Below are positions 55,324 through 64,000 of a stretch of DNA of 64,000 nt, piece after piece (the first letter of the stretch is position 1; each line of letters begins with the position of its first letter). The notes below the pieces were generated by a model. The model made no database searches. It was not told the DNA's origin and worked only from the letters and a program-made list of their open reading frames with translations. Made by a program: the position numbers and the translations under genes. The stretch is from Blastococcus litoris (GTDB lineage Bacteria > Actinomycetota > Actinomycetes > Mycobacteriales > Geodermatophilaceae), in the NCBI RefSeq assembly GCF_003075095.1, contig NZ_QCZF01000011.1, positions 1 to 64,000 on the forward strand, in the 5' to 3' direction.

Positions 55324-56199
55324 GTGCCCGAGCTCCCCGAGGTCGAGGTCGTGCGCCGGGGCCTCGAGCAGTGGGTCGCGGGGCGCACCGTCGCCTCCGT
55401 CGAGGTGCACCACCCGCGCGCCGTCCGCCGGCACCTGGAGGGCACGGAGCACTTCGTCGCGGCCCTGACCGGCCGGACGCTCACCGCCGCGCACCGCCGC
55501 GGCAAGTACCTGTGGCTTCCGGTGGCCGAGCCCGACGGGGCGTCGTCGGGGCGGGCGCTGGTCGCCCACCTGGGCATGAGCGGGCAGCTGCTGGTCGAGA
55601 AGCCGAGCCAGCCCGACGAGACGCACCTGCGCGCCCGCTTCACCTTCGCCGACGGGGGGCGCGAGCTGCGCTTCGTCGACCAGCGGACGTTCGGCGGGCT
55701 CGCCGTCGAGGAGAGCGCGGGCGAGGACATCCCCTCCCGGCTGGCGCACATCGCGATCGACCCCCTCGATGCGACGTTCGACGAGGCGGCGTTCAGCGCC
55801 GCCCTGCGCCGGCGGCGCACCGAGGTCAAGCGGGCACTGCTGGACCAGACCCTGATCGGCGGCGTCGGCAACATCTACGCCGACGAGGCGCTGTGGCGGG
55901 CCCGGCTGCACGGCGCGCGGCCCACCGACAAGCTGACCCGCGCGCAGGTCGCCGATCTCCTCGACGGCGTCCGCGACGTGCTGGGGGAGGCGCTGGCCCA
56001 GGGCGGGACGTCGTTCGACTCGCTGTACGTGGACGTCAACGGGCAGAGCGGCTACTTCTCCCGCTTCCTCGCCGTGTACGGCCAGGCCGACCGGCCCTGC
56101 CCGCGCTGCGGCACGCCGATCCGGCGCGAGTCGTTCATGAACCGGTCCAGCTACAGCTGCCCGACGTGCCAGCCCCGCCCGCGCGCCCGCCGGTCGTGA
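55324..56199 (+). CDS. mutM: Formamidopyrimidine-DNA glycosylase
   Basis: A 291-residue base-excision repair enzyme removing 8-oxoguanine. It starts [15 protein letters not shown] with catalytic Pro2 and Glu3. [15 protein letters not shown] is the H2TH region, and the zinc finger [24 protein letters not shown] ends the protein before a basic tail. GTG 55324 gives the exact family N terminus. It overlaps acyP by GTGA. Together with MutT1 (34752) it belongs to the system against oxidised guanine. Confidence 0.96.
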   Translation: MPELPEVEVVRRGLEQWVAGRTVASVEVHHPRAVRRHLEGTEHFVAALTGRTLTAAHRRGKYLWLPVAEPDGASSGRALVAHLGMSGQLLVEKPSQPDETHLRARFTFADGGRELRFVDQRTFGGLAVEESAGEDIPSRLAHIAIDPLDATFDEAAFSAALRRRRTEVKRALLDQTLIGGVGNIYADEALWRARLHGARPTDKLTRAQVADLLDGVRDVLGEALAQGGTSFDSLYVDVNGQSGYFSRFLAVYGQADRPCPRCGTPIRRESFMNRSSYSCPTCQPRPRARRS

Positions 56200-56465
56200 C
56201 GCGGCGGGTCGTGGCTCTGGTCTCCGGGCACGTGCAGGGCGTCGGCTACCGCTGGTTCGTGCGCGGCCTGGCGGAGGCCGCCGGCCTGGCCGGCCGCGCG
56301 CGCAACCTGGGCGACGGCCGGGTGGAGGTCGTGCTCGAAGGTGACGACGGCGCCGTGGCCGACGTGCTGGCCGCCCTCGACGGGCCGCGCGCGCCGGGCG
56401 CCGTGACCGCTGTCGACTCCCGCGACGAGCCCGCGCGAGGTGGGTCGACGTTCACCACAGAGTGA
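56196..56465 (+). CDS. acyP: Acylphosphatase
   Basis: An 89-residue enzyme hydrolysing acyl phosphates. The signature [22 protein letters not shown] contains the catalytic Arg (YRWFVR), and the catalytic Asn is in [14 protein letters not shown] 56196 overlaps the mutM stop. Full length for the family. Its place between mutM and smc is the common actinobacterial order. Confidence 0.94.
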   Translation: MTRRVVALVSGHVQGVGYRWFVRGLAEAAGLAGRARNLGDGRVEVVLEGDDGAVADVLAALDGPRAPGAVTAVDSRDEPARGGSTFTTE

Positions 56466-56509
56466 CGAACGCGACATCACCCCGACACGGGGAGTAGGCA
56501 TTCTTCGCG

Positions 56510-56538
56510 TTGACCTGCGTGACCCGGCCTGTCACCCT
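56510..56538 (+). promoter_or_regulatory. Candidate promoter of the small coiled-coil gene
   Basis: TTGACC (56510-56515) and CACCCT (56533-56538) are spaced by 17 bases, giving a leader of about 70 bases before ATG 56616. Confidence 0.4.
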
Positions 56539-56615
56539 GGGGTTACCACACGCTCGCGCCGACCGGTATCCGGGGCGCCGGGCTCACCTCCTCGCTCGGA
56601 AAGGCCGTTGCAGTC

Positions 56616-56807
56616 ATGGCCAAGGCCCTGTTCGGTCACGTCGTAGCCCCCTCGGAACTCCGAGTAGCCGAGGAGAACGCCGTCCTGCGGGCCAAGGTGC
56701 GCCGGCTGGAGGCCGAGCTCGCCGAGCTGCGCCACCAGCGTGACGCCGCGATCGCCCACGAGCTGCTGTCGATGGCCGGCGAGAACGCCGAGCCCGCGCT
56801 CGCCTGA
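56616..56807 (+). CDS. Small coiled-coil protein upstream of smc
   Basis: A 63-residue protein, MAKALFGHVVAPSELRVAEENAVLRAKVRRLEAELAELRHQRD and on. The middle 35 residues form a heptad-patterned coiled coil (LRAKVRRLEAELAEL). Similar short proteins sit next to smc in other actinobacteria as conserved hypotheticals. ATG 56616 is clear, with GGAAAGG some 14 bases upstream. It has its own promoter-like sequence. Function is unknown. Confidence 0.75.
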   Translation: MAKALFGHVVAPSELRVAEENAVLRAKVRRLEAELAELRHQRDAAIAHELLSMAGENAEPALA

Positions 56808-56881
56808 CCGAGCGGGCCGAACCCCTCCGTCACACCTGCACCAATACCCCGGAGATCCGGGATCCCGGGCCTTCCCTGGAC

Positions 56882-56887
56882 TAGGGT
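56882..56887 (+). promoter_or_regulatory. -10-like hexamer of smc
   Basis: TAGGGT ends 9 bases before GTG 56897, predicting a 5' leader of only a few bases. Confidence 0.45.
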
Positions 56888-56896
56888 CCCCGTTCT

Positions 56897-59800
56897 GTGC
56901 ACCTCTCCAGCCTGACGCTCAAGGGCTTCAAGTCCTTCGCGTCCGCGACGACGCTCCGGCTGGAGCCCGGCATCACCGCCGTCGTCGGCCCCAACGGGTC
57001 GGGCAAGTCCAACGTCGTCGACGCGATCGCCTGGGTCCTGGGCGAGCAGGGCGCGAAGAGCCTGCGCGGCGGCAAGATGGAGGACGTCATCTTCGCCGGC
57101 ACCGCCGGCCGCCCGGCCCTCGGCCGGGCCGAGGTGACCCTCACGATCGACAACTCCGACGGCGCGCTGCCGATCGAGTACACCGAGGTGTCGATCACCC
57201 GCCGCATGTACCGCTCCGGTGAGAGCGAGTACGAGATCAACGGCGACAAGGTCCGGCTGCTCGACGTCCAGGAGCTGCTGAGCGACTCGGGCATCGGCCG
57301 CGAGATGCACGTCATCGTCGGCCAGGGCCAGCTCGACGCCGTCCTCTCCGGTCGCCCCGAGGACCGCCGCGCGTTCATCGAGGAGGCCGCCGGCGTCCTC
57401 AAGCACCGCAAGCGCAAGGAGAAGGCGCTGCGGAAGCTCGAGGGGATGCAGCACAACCTCGACCGCCTGGCCGACCTCACCGTCGAGCTGCGCCGGCAGC
57501 TCAAGCCGCTGGGCCGCCAGGCCGAGGTGGCCCGCCGGGCGGCCGGTGTGCAGGCCGACCTCCGCGACGCCCGCCTCCGGCTGCTCGCCGACGACCTGGT
57601 CCAGCTCCGCGACTCCCTCGACAAGGACGTCGCCGACGAGACCGCCGCCCGCGAGCGGCGCGCCGTCGTCGAGCGCGACCTGTCCGTCGTCGCCCGGCGC
57701 GAGGCCGAGCTCGAGTCGGACCTGGCCGCCGGCGCTCCGCGGCTGCAGGCCGCGTCGGAGACCTGGTACCGGCTCTCGGCGCTCGGCGAGCGCTTCCGGG
57801 GCGTCGCCTCGCTCGCCGCCGAACGCCACCGCCACCTGTCCGCCGCGGCACCCGCCGCGGGCGCCGGGCGCGACCCCGACCAGCTCGACGCCGAGGCCGA
57901 CCGCGTGGCGGCGACCGAGGCCGAGCTCGCCGCCGGGCTCGAGACCGAGCGCGGCCGGCTGGCCGCCGTCGTCGCGCAGCGCGCCGAGCTCGAGACCGCC
58001 CTGGCAGCGGAGGAGCGCGCATGGGTCGCCGCCGCCCGCGCGCTCGCCGACCGTCGCGAGGGGCTGGCCCGCCTCTCCGGCGAGGTCGCCGCCGCGCGCT
58101 CCCGCGTGGCGGCCGGCCAGGCCGAGATCGAGCGGCTCGCCCTCGCCGCCGGCGAGGCCGCCGACCGCGCCGAGGTGGCGGCCGAGCGGCTGGCCGAACG
58201 CCGCGAGACCGTCGCCGACCAGGAGGACGGCGACGTCGCCCTCGTCACCGCGCACCAGGACGCCGTCGCCGCCCACGCCGAGGCGGCCCGCCTGGTCGCG
58301 GAACTGATCGACGCCGAGCGCGCCGCCGAGCGCGACCGCGCCTCGTGGCAGGCCCGCCGTGACGCGCTGGCCCAGGGCCTCACCCCGGTCGACGGGGCCG
58401 CCGCCGTCCTGGCTGCCGGGCTGGCCGGTGTGCTCGGCCCGGTGGCCGACCGGCTGACCGTCCGGGCCGGTGACGAGGTCGCGGTGGCCGCCGCGCTGGG
58501 CGGGATGGCCGACGCGGTCGTCGTGGCCGGCGTGGCCGAGGCCGCCGCCGCGCTGGCGCACCTCAAGGGCGCCGACGGCGGTCGCGCGGGTCTGCTGGTC
58601 ACCGGCGGCCTGCCGCCCGTCCCACGCGACGGCTGGCCCGTCCTGCCGGCCGGCGCGCGCTGGGCCCTCGACGCGGTCGGCGCTCCCGACGAGCTGCAGC
58701 CCGCCCTCGCCCGTGCGCTCGAGCGGGTCGCGCTGGTCGCCGACCTCGACGCGGCCGTCGCCCTGGTGACCACCCACCCGCGGGTCCGCGCCGTGACCGC
58801 CGCCGGCGACCTCGTGGGCGCCGACTGGGCGGTCGGCGGGCAGTCCGACGCACCGGCGAACCTCGTCGTCCGGGCGCGGGTGGAGGAGGCGGAGGCCGAG
58901 CTGGCCGCCGCCCTGTCCCGCGCCGCCGAGCTGGCCGACCGGCTGGCCGGGGCCCGGACGGAGGCGCAGGCCCGGTCCGCCGACGTCGACGCCGCCCTCG
59001 TGGCGCGGCAGGCGTCGGACCGCTCGCGGTCGGCCGTGGCGGCACAGCTGGCCGAGCTGGGGGCCGCCGCGCGGTCGGCGCAGGCGGAGGCGGAGCGCTC
59101 GCTCGCCGCACGCGTCCGCGCCGAGCAGGCCCTGGAGCAGGTGCTGAGCGCGCTGGCCGGCCTCGAGGAGCGGCTGGCCGAGGCAGAGGCGGCACCGGTC
59201 GAGGAGGAGCCCTCGACGGAGGCGCGGGACCGGCTGCGCGCGGAGGTGGCGGCGTCGCGGCAGGCCGAGACCGAGGCCCGGCTGGCGGTCCGCACCGCCG
59301 AGGAGCGCGCCCGCGCCCTGCACGGGCGGGCCGAGTCGCTGCGCCGGCAGGCGCGGCAGGAGCGCGCGGCGCGGGAACGGGCCGCCGCCGCGCGGATCGC
59401 CCGCGAACGCGGGGCGGCCGTGGCGGCCACCGTCCGGCGCGACGCGGACGCCGCCCTCGTCGCGCTCGGTGCTTCGCTGGCCCGGGCGGCGGCCGAGCGG
59501 GACGAGCTCGCCGCGTCGCGGGCCGCCGCCGAGGCCGAGCTGCTCGAGGTCCGGGCGCGGGTGCGGGCGGCGACCGCCGATCTCGACCGGCTCACCGACG
59601 AGGTGCACCGCGACGAGGTGGCTCGCGCCGAGCAGCGGTACCGCATCGAGGCGCTGGAGGTCCGCGCGGCCGAGGAGTACGGCGTCGACCTGCCGACCCT
59701 GGTGGCCGAGTACGGCCCGGCCGCCGACGTCCCGCCGACCCAGGAGCAGGTCGCCGCCGCCGATACAGCGGGCGAGCCGGAGCCCGAGCCGGTGCCCTAC

Positions 59801-60463
59801 GACCGCGGCGTGCAGGAGCGGCGGGCCGCCAAGGCCGAGCGCGACCTGGCCACCCTCGGCAAGGTCAACCCGCTGGCGCTGGAGGAGTTCGCGGCGCTGG
59901 AGGAGCGGCACGGCTTCCTCGCCACGCAGCTGGAGGACCTGAAGAACACCCGTCGCGACCTGCTGACCGTCGTCCGCGAGGTCGACGAGCGCATCCACGA
60001 CGTGTTCGCCACGGCCTACGCCGACGTCGCGCGGGAGTTCGAGACGGTCTTCGCCACGCTGTTCCCCGGCGGTCAGGGCCGGCTGGTGCTCACCGAGCCG
60101 GACTCCATGCTCACCACGGGCGTCGAGGTCGAGGCCCGCCCGCCGGGCAAGAAGGTGAAGCGGCTCTCGCTGCTGTCCGGCGGCGAGCGCTCCCTCACCG
60201 CGGTCGCCCTGCTGGTGGCGATCTTCCGGGCCCGCCCCTCCCCGTTCTACGTCCTCGACGAGGTCGAGGCCGCCCTCGACGACGTCAACCTGGGCCGGCT
60301 GCTCACCCTGGTCGAGCAGCTGCGGTCGACGTCGCAGCTGATCGTCATCACCCACCAGAAGCGGACGATGGAGATCGCCGACGCCCTGTACGGCGTGAGC
60401 ATGCGCGGCGACGGCATCACCGGCGTGATCAGCCAGCGGCTCCGGGAGCTCGAGAGCGCGTGA
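56897..60463 (+). CDS. smc: Chromosome segregation ATPase SMC
   Basis: A 1188-residue condensin subunit organising and segregating the chromosome with ScpAB. Walker A is GPNGSGKSNVVDAIAWVLGEQ (residues 31-51). Coiled coils flank a hinge around residues 505-665 (GVLGPVADRLTVRAGDEVAVAAALGG). The C-terminal head carries LSLLSGGERSLTAVALLVAIF (ABC signature) and FYVLDEVEAALDDVN (Walker B). The arms are extremely Ala/Glu/Arg rich, as expected at this GC content. GTG 56897 follows a TAGGGT hexamer. Confidence 0.97.
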   Translation: MHLSSLTLKGFKSFASATTLRLEPGITAVVGPNGSGKSNVVDAIAWVLGEQGAKSLRGGKMEDVIFAGTAGRPALGRAEVTLTIDNSDGALPIEYTEVSITRRMYRSGESEYEINGDKVRLLDVQELLSDSGIGREMHVIVGQGQLDAVLSGRPEDRRAFIEEAAGVLKHRKRKEKALRKLEGMQHNLDRLADLTVELRRQLKPLGRQAEVARRAAGVQADLRDARLRLLADDLVQLRDSLDKDVADETAARERRAVVERDLSVVARREAELESDLAAGAPRLQAASETWYRLSALGERFRGVASLAAERHRHLSAAAPAAGAGRDPDQLDAEADRVAATEAELAAGLETERGRLAAVVAQRAELETALAAEERAWVAAARALADRREGLARLSGEVAAARSRVAAGQAEIERLALAAGEAADRAEVAAERLAERRETVADQEDGDVALVTAHQDAVAAHAEAARLVAELIDAERAAERDRASWQARRDALAQGLTPVDGAAAVLAAGLAGVLGPVADRLTVRAGDEVAVAAALGGMADAVVVAGVAEAAAALAHLKGADGGRAGLLVTGGLPPVPRDGWPVLPAGARWALDAVGAPDELQPALARALERVALVADLDAAVALVTTHPRVRAVTAAGDLVGADWAVGGQSDAPANLVVRARVEEAEAELAAALSRAAELADRLAGARTEAQARSADVDAALVARQASDRSRSAVAAQLAELGAAARSAQAEAERSLAARVRAEQALEQVLSALAGLEERLAEAEAAPVEEEPSTEARDRLRAEVAASRQAETEARLAVRTAEERARALHGRAESLRRQARQERAARERAAAARIARERGAAVAATVRRDADAALVALGASLARAAAERDELAASRAAAEAELLEVRARVRAATADLDRLTDEVHRDEVARAEQRYRIEALEVRAAEEYGVDLPTLVAEYGPAADVPPTQEQVAAADTAGEPEPEPVPYDRGVQERRAAKAERDLATLGKVNPLALEEFAALEERHGFLATQLEDLKNTRRDLLTVVREVDERIHDVFATAYADVAREFETVFATLFPGGQGRLVLTEPDSMLTTGVEVEARPPGKKVKRLSLLSGGERSLTAVALLVAIFRARPSPFYVLDEVEAALDDVNLGRLLTLVEQLRSTSQLIVITHQKRTMEIADALYGVSMRGDGITGVISQRLRELESA

Positions 60464-60509
60464 CGGGGCTCGACGAGCCGGGACGGCGTCGACGGGCCAG
60501 AGTGGGGGC

Positions 60510-60953
60510 GTGGGGATGAACGACGTCCACCCCGCCCGGCGTCCGCTGACGGCGACCGAGCGGGCGCTGCTGGACTCACTGCTCGACCACGACTTCGAGG
60601 GGGTCGAGGAGCTGCGCGTCCAGGCGCGGGAGGCGACGGCGTCGACGGGCTGCGAGTGCGGCTGCGTCACGATCGACCTGCACGTGCCCGACGGGGTGCC
60701 GGTGTCCACCGCGCCCAGCCCCGCGCCGGTCGAGGGCACCGTCGTCGACGCGGCCGGCGAGCCGATCGGCGGGGTGCTGCTGTTCGTGGCCGACGGGCGG
60801 CTGTCAGGCCTCGAGGTGCGCTCCCTCGACGAGCCCCTGGCGACGCTGCCGCCACCGGAGCGGATCGACTGGGAGACCGTGCCGGACCCGTCCGCGGAGC
60901 GGACGTCGTGGTGGCGCCGCGTGCGGTCGCGACCGCGGCGGGTCGCGACCTAG
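60510..60953 (+). CDS. Conserved hypothetical protein with Cys cluster
   Basis: A protein of about 147 residues. The N-terminal part (RRPLTATERALLDSLLDHDFEGVEELRVQAR) is helical. A Cys cluster, TGCECGCVTIDLHVPD, follows near residue 48, and a beta-rich region with a basic tail ends it. The three spaced Cys may bind metal. GTG 60510 or ATG 60516 is the start; neither has a well-spaced ribosome site. Its stop overlaps the convergent gene at 60950. No family function is recognised. Confidence 0.65.
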   Translation: MGMNDVHPARRPLTATERALLDSLLDHDFEGVEELRVQAREATASTGCECGCVTIDLHVPDGVPVSTAPSPAPVEGTVVDAAGEPIGGVLLFVADGRLSGLEVRSLDEPLATLPPPERIDWETVPDPSAERTSWWRRVRSRPRRVAT

Positions 60954-61765
60954 ACCCCGGAGGTCACCCGCAGGTCGACCATCAGCGGGAGGTGGTCGGA
61001 GGCGCCGGCCGCGTCGAGCACCTGCGCCGAGGCCACCGCGACCCCGGGGGAGACCCAGGCCTGGTCGATGCGCCGGTGGGGGGCGTGCGCCGGGTGCGTG
61101 TGCCCCTCGTCGCGCTGCCAGAAGCGCCAGCCCGCCTGGTCGTCCCGGTCGGCGGCCAGCTCCCAGGCGTCGGTGAAGCGCTCGCGGAGCGGGGCGAGCT
61201 CGGGGGCGTCGGGCCGCGTGTTGAAGTCCCCGACCAGGACGCCGGCGGCCATGTCCTCGGTGTGCAGGCCGGCCAGCGCCGCCACCTGCTCGGCCCGTTC
61301 CTGCGGCGACCGCGTGGTCAGGTGCGTCGCGGTGACCCACAGCGTGCCGCCGTCCAGCTCGAGCATCGTGCGCAGCGCGATGCGCGGCTCACCGCCGCCG
61401 GGCAGCGGGTGCACGTCGCTGACCAGGATCGGCAGGCGGGAGAGCAGTGCGTTGCCGTACTGCCGCCGCGGCTGGTCGCCGGGGCGCGGTTCGTCGATGG
61501 CCGGGCCCCAGGCCAGCTGCATGTCCAGCGCGCGCGAGAGCAGCAGCGCCTGGTCGACGTCCTCGCTGCGGTCGCCGAAGTGACGGTCGACCTCCTGGAG
61601 GCAGATGACGTCGGCCTCGACCGAGGCCAGCACCTTGGCCAGGCGCGGCAGGTCGTGCCGGGCGTCCCCGCCGACCCCGTGGTGGGTGTTGAAGGTGACC
61701 AGCCGCACCGGGATGGGCGGCTGGTCGGGACCAGGGGCCGGCCGCACGCCGTCGTCACCCGTCAT
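60950..61765 (-). CDS. Endonuclease/exonuclease/phosphatase (EEP) family hydrolase
   Basis: A 271-residue DNase-I-like metal-dependent phosphoesterase. Conserved motifs are TFNTHHGVGGD, CLQEVDRHFG (metal Glu), GDFNTRPDAPEL and the C-terminal SDHLPLMVDLRV (catalytic His). No signal peptide is present, so it is cytoplasmic. The substrate may be DNA, a phosphoinositide-like lipid or another phosphodiester; this is not readable. ATG 61765 follows GGGTGGGG. It starts 12 bases after the PhoD-like gene on the same strand, so the two form an operon. Confidence 0.86.
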   Translation of the reverse strand: MTGDDGVRPAPGPDQPPIPVRLVTFNTHHGVGGDARHDLPRLAKVLASVEADVICLQEVDRHFGDRSEDVDQALLLSRALDMQLAWGPAIDEPRPGDQPRRQYGNALLSRLPILVSDVHPLPGGGEPRIALRTMLELDGGTLWVTATHLTTRSPQERAEQVAALAGLHTEDMAAGVLVGDFNTRPDAPELAPLRERFTDAWELAADRDDQAGWRFWQRDEGHTHPAHAPHRRIDQAWVSPGVAVASAQVLDAAGASDHLPLMVDLRVTSGV

Positions 61766-61777
61766 GTCCCCACCCTG

Positions 61778-63451
61778 TCAGGCGTCGGCCAGCGGCATGT
61801 CGAGGACCTCCCGCAGGTCGGGCCGGCCGAGCTCGGTGACCGACAGCAGGAAGCGGGCCGAGCGGCCGTGGAGCACCAGCTCGCCGATCTGGTTGCCGAA
61901 GAACGGCCCCGCCTGCTTCTCCCACAGGAGCCGGCTGGGCGTCGCGCGCGCGACGCGGGCGAGGGACTCGGTCAGCCGGCGCGCCCACCGGCTCCAGCCG
62001 ATGCGGAACCCGACGCGGATCGGGTGCGGCGCCTGGTTGTGCAGCGGCGAGACCGTCAGCTGGTGCACGCGCGAGGTCAGGTCGTCCGGCCGGACCAGCT
62101 CCGCGGCGTAGGCGTGGTGGACGTCGCCGGAGAGGACCAGCGCGGTGGCCGGAGCCCGCCCGTGGTCGCCGCGCGCCACCGACGCGAGGGCCCGCCCGAG
62201 CCGCTCGAAGGAGTTCCCGAACGCCGCCCAGTGCTCGAGGTCGGCAGCCTGGCGCAGCTTCTCCGCGAGGCGCCCCCGCCAGCGGCCCTCGTGCCGCACG
62301 TTGAGCGTCTCGTTCCAGCGCTCCAGGGAGTGGATCGCGTGGGGGAGCAGCCATGGCAGCGACGTGCCGATGATCAGGTGCTCGACACCCTCGTCGACCG
62401 CGCGGCGCATCGCCGCCTCGATCCAGTCGAACTCGTCGTCGTCGACCATCTTGCGGTCCTGCTCGTCGAGCACCCGGCCGGCCCGGCTGTCGATCATGAC
62501 CAGCCGCGCGTCGCCCCAGTGGCGGACGTAGCTCCACCGGATGGACGCCGGCTCGGCGTCGGCCCGCTCGGCCATCTCGCGGAGCATCGGTTCGGCGTCA
62601 TCGGTGCCTTCGGCCATCCCCTGGATCGCCTGCCAGGTCTTGTTGTCGGCCAGCTCCTGCGGGCTCAGGTTGCCCAGGTGCTGGTAGACCCAGTAGCTGA
62701 CCAGCCCGCCGCTGATCCGGCCGGCCCACCACGCCTGGCCGGTCACCTCGCGCCGCCAGGCGGCCGAGGTGTTCCAGTCGTCGATCATCTCGTGGTCGTC
62801 GAAGATCATCGACGACGGCACGGTGGACAGCAGCCACCGCACCTGCGGGTCGCTCCAGGACTCGGCGTAGAGCCGCGTGTACTCCTCGAAGTCGGCCACC
62901 TGCTCGTCGGGGGCCGACGGCGGGGGCGTCCCGTCGCGGCCGCGGCGCAGGTCCAGCCACGACTTCGTGTGCGTGGTCAGCTCGTCGGCGTACACCTGGT
63001 CGCCGAGCAGCACCAGCGCGTCGGGCCACTCCTCCTCCGGCTGCGCCGCGATCCGCGCCGCGTACGAGTCGAGGGCGTCCGGGGGGATCTGCTCGTCCAT
63101 GCCCACGGTGCTCGGGGTGGCGTACCGGCACGAGCCGAAGGCGATCCGGAAGGCGCCGTCGCGGCCGGGCGTCCGGATCCGGCTGGCCGGGAACGTCGAG
63201 CTCGCCGATGGCCAGACCAGGACGCCGTCCAGGCGCACCTCGTACGGGGTCGTGCTGCCCGGCTGCAGGTCCTCCACGACCACGAGCGCGTAGTGGTGGC
63301 CACCGACGCAGAACGTCCGCGCGGTGCGCCCCAGCACGTCCACCGTGCACGGCCGGTCGGTCTCCACCCAGACGGTGGCCGAGACCGGGTCGACGTGCCG
63401 CAGCAGCGGGCCCAGCAGGAGGACCGGGTCCGGGGAGTGGGGGAGGGGCAT
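61778..63451 (-). CDS. PhoD-like alkaline phosphatase, no signal peptide
   Basis: A 557-residue metallophosphoesterase of the PhoD family. An N-terminal beta domain (LLGPLLRHVDPVSATVWVETDRP) is followed by the catalytic core FGSCRYATP, LVLLGDQVYADE, MIFDDHEMIDDWN, IGTSLPWLLP and LSGDVHHAYAAEL. PhoD enzymes are usually exported by Tat, but no twin-Arg signal is seen here, so this one is probably cytoplasmic with an unknown phosphoester substrate. ATG 63451 is chosen because GGAGG lies 8 bases upstream. It diverges from ftsY. Confidence 0.88.
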   Translation of the reverse strand: MPLPHSPDPVLLLGPLLRHVDPVSATVWVETDRPCTVDVLGRTARTFCVGGHHYALVVVEDLQPGSTTPYEVRLDGVLVWPSASSTFPASRIRTPGRDGAFRIAFGSCRYATPSTVGMDEQIPPDALDSYAARIAAQPEEEWPDALVLLGDQVYADELTTHTKSWLDLRRGRDGTPPPSAPDEQVADFEEYTRLYAESWSDPQVRWLLSTVPSSMIFDDHEMIDDWNTSAAWRREVTGQAWWAGRISGGLVSYWVYQHLGNLSPQELADNKTWQAIQGMAEGTDDAEPMLREMAERADAEPASIRWSYVRHWGDARLVMIDSRAGRVLDEQDRKMVDDDEFDWIEAAMRRAVDEGVEHLIIGTSLPWLLPHAIHSLERWNETLNVRHEGRWRGRLAEKLRQAADLEHWAAFGNSFERLGRALASVARGDHGRAPATALVLSGDVHHAYAAELVRPDDLTSRVHQLTVSPLHNQAPHPIRVGFRIGWSRWARRLTESLARVARATPSRLLWEKQAGPFFGNQIGELVLHGRSARFLLSVTELGRPDLREVLDMPLADA

Positions 63452-63518
63452 CGGCACAGCCTCCACCACGAACCTGTGTCCCGCCTGCATCCCTGCTGCG
63501 AGCTGGGAGACTCGGGCC

Positions 63519-64000
63519 ATGGAATTCGTCCTGATCGCCATCGCGATCCTCGTGGTCGCGCTCATCGCCGGGGTCGGCCTGCTGGTCGGCCGGGGTCGGC
63601 GCACCACGCGCCTGGACGACGACGCGGCGGCCGGGACGACGCTCACCCGGCCGCGGCCGCCGCAGCCCTCGCCCGCGGCGCCGCCGGTCGACCAGCCCGA
63701 CGCCGTGCAGCCGGAGGCGCCGCCGGTCGAGCTGCCGCCCGCCGAGCCGGAGCCGGGCCTGGTCTTCGAGACGCCGCCGCCGTCGGCCGGCCGCCTGGTG
63801 CGGCTGAGGTCCCGGCTGGCCCGCTCGCAGTCGTCCCTCGGCCGCGGCCTGCTCACCGTCCTCGCCCGCGAGAAGCTGACCGAGGACGACTGGGAGGAGG
63901 TCGAGGAGACCCTCCTGGCCGCGGACGTGGGCATCGCCGCCACCACGCAGATCGTCGAGCGGCTGCGCACCCAGTCGATGGTGCTGGCCACCGCCTCGCC
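63519..64000 (+). CDS. ftsY: Signal recognition particle receptor FtsY, N-terminal part
   Basis: The first 160 residues are visible and the frame runs off the window. One membrane helix (FVLIAIAILVVALIAGVGLLVG) leads into a Pro/Glu-rich acidic linker, then the start of the NG domain: RLRSRLARSQSSLGRGLLTVL, EDDWEEVEETLLAADVGIAATTQIVERLR. FtsY docks ribosome-SRP complexes at the membrane. The single N-terminal anchor is typical of actinobacterial FtsY. ATG 63519 has GGGAGA upstream. The GTPase motifs lie beyond the window. Confidence 0.93.
   Translation, partial: MEFVLIAIAILVVALIAGVGLLVGRGRRTTRLDDDAAAGTTLTRPRPPQPSPAAPPVDQPDAVQPEAPPVELPPAEPEPGLVFETPPPSAGRLVRLRSRLARSQSSLGRGLLTVLAREKLTEDDWEEVEETLLAADVGIAATTQIVERLRTQSMVLATAS

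Noticed and set aside
56636-60739. A 1367-codon open frame on the minus strand across smc, and similar long frames opposite recG, gltX and the GGDEF genes
   Set aside because: They are antisense shadows produced by high GC and third-position bias. The translations are low-complexity Gly/Arg/Asp strings without domains, while the plus-strand genes have full family motifs.

Overview
The window is very GC-rich chromosomal DNA. Almost every base is coding, GTG starts are common, and neighbouring genes often share 4-base GTGA or ATGA stop/start overlaps. Gene content and order point to an actinobacterium. The conserved runs are ddl-lipoprotein-DUF3515-Lrp-thiL, the DAK2 gene-recG-rsmD-coaD, DUF177-rpmF-rnc-mutM-acyP-smc, and ndgR-leuC-leuD close to gltX and tRNA-Gln/Glu. 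A DUF222/HNH gene at the left edge and the overall style suggest Geodermatophilaceae (Blastococcus/Geodermatophilus/Modestobacter-like). The family assignment is an inference. I see no phage, insertion sequence or CRISPR array.

Layout. 1-4009: DUF222/HNH fragment, a PQQ-type sugar dehydrogenase lipoprotein, a D-2-hydroxyacid dehydrogenase, a small PH-like membrane protein and an XRE/MmyB-type regulator. 4096-5808: ilvD. 5917-11261: two overlapping membrane GGDEF-EAL proteins, the first with both catalytic domains degenerate, the second intact. 11258-15027: ilvB-ilvN-ilvC behind a leader-peptide attenuator, closed by a 50-base perfect palindrome. 15037-16526: two repeat-rich membrane proteins. 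16684-19324: serA-leuB. 19806-21539: cimA (citramalate synthase) behind a second attenuator whose leader peptide has three consecutive Ile codons. 21541-25957: small enzymes, FAH-family hydrolase, gltX and a CPBP protease. 26025-26435: tRNA-Gln(CTG) and two tRNA-Glu(CTC). 26548-30810: galT-galK-SSS symporter-small membrane protein. 30807-34733: sulfite-oxidase-like enzyme, ndgR, leuCD. 34752-42390: mutT1-like gene, ppk, cofC, plsC-like gene, gpsA, a PLP enzyme with a 4 x 27-base repeat, and a CDP-alcohol phosphatidyltransferase. 42432-47368: ddl to a cytidylate-kinase-like gene. 47399-47571: truncated DUF664/DinB gene ending in a terminator. 47587-64000: rpmB, the DAK2 gene, recG-rsmD-coaD, a coiled-coil protein, DUF177-rpmF-rnc-mutM-acyP, smc, two nuclease/phosphatase-type genes and the start of ftsY.

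How the genes work together. The left 35 kb holds most of branched-chain amino acid synthesis (ilvD, ilvBNC, leuB, cimA, leuCD; no leuA is in the window). It carries three visible kinds of control: Leu/Val-codon attenuation at ilvB, Ile-codon attenuation at cimA, and an IclR-family regulator (NdgR) with a candidate operator between ndgR and leuC whose 9-base core recurs over the proposed ilvB promoter. Many genes have a -10-like hexamer only 4-9 bases before the start codon, which predicts leaderless mRNAs. The galactose genes form a Leloir/transport operon without galE. The right half is housekeeping: translation, peptidoglycan precursor, phospholipid, F420, CoA, DNA repair and chromosome segregation.
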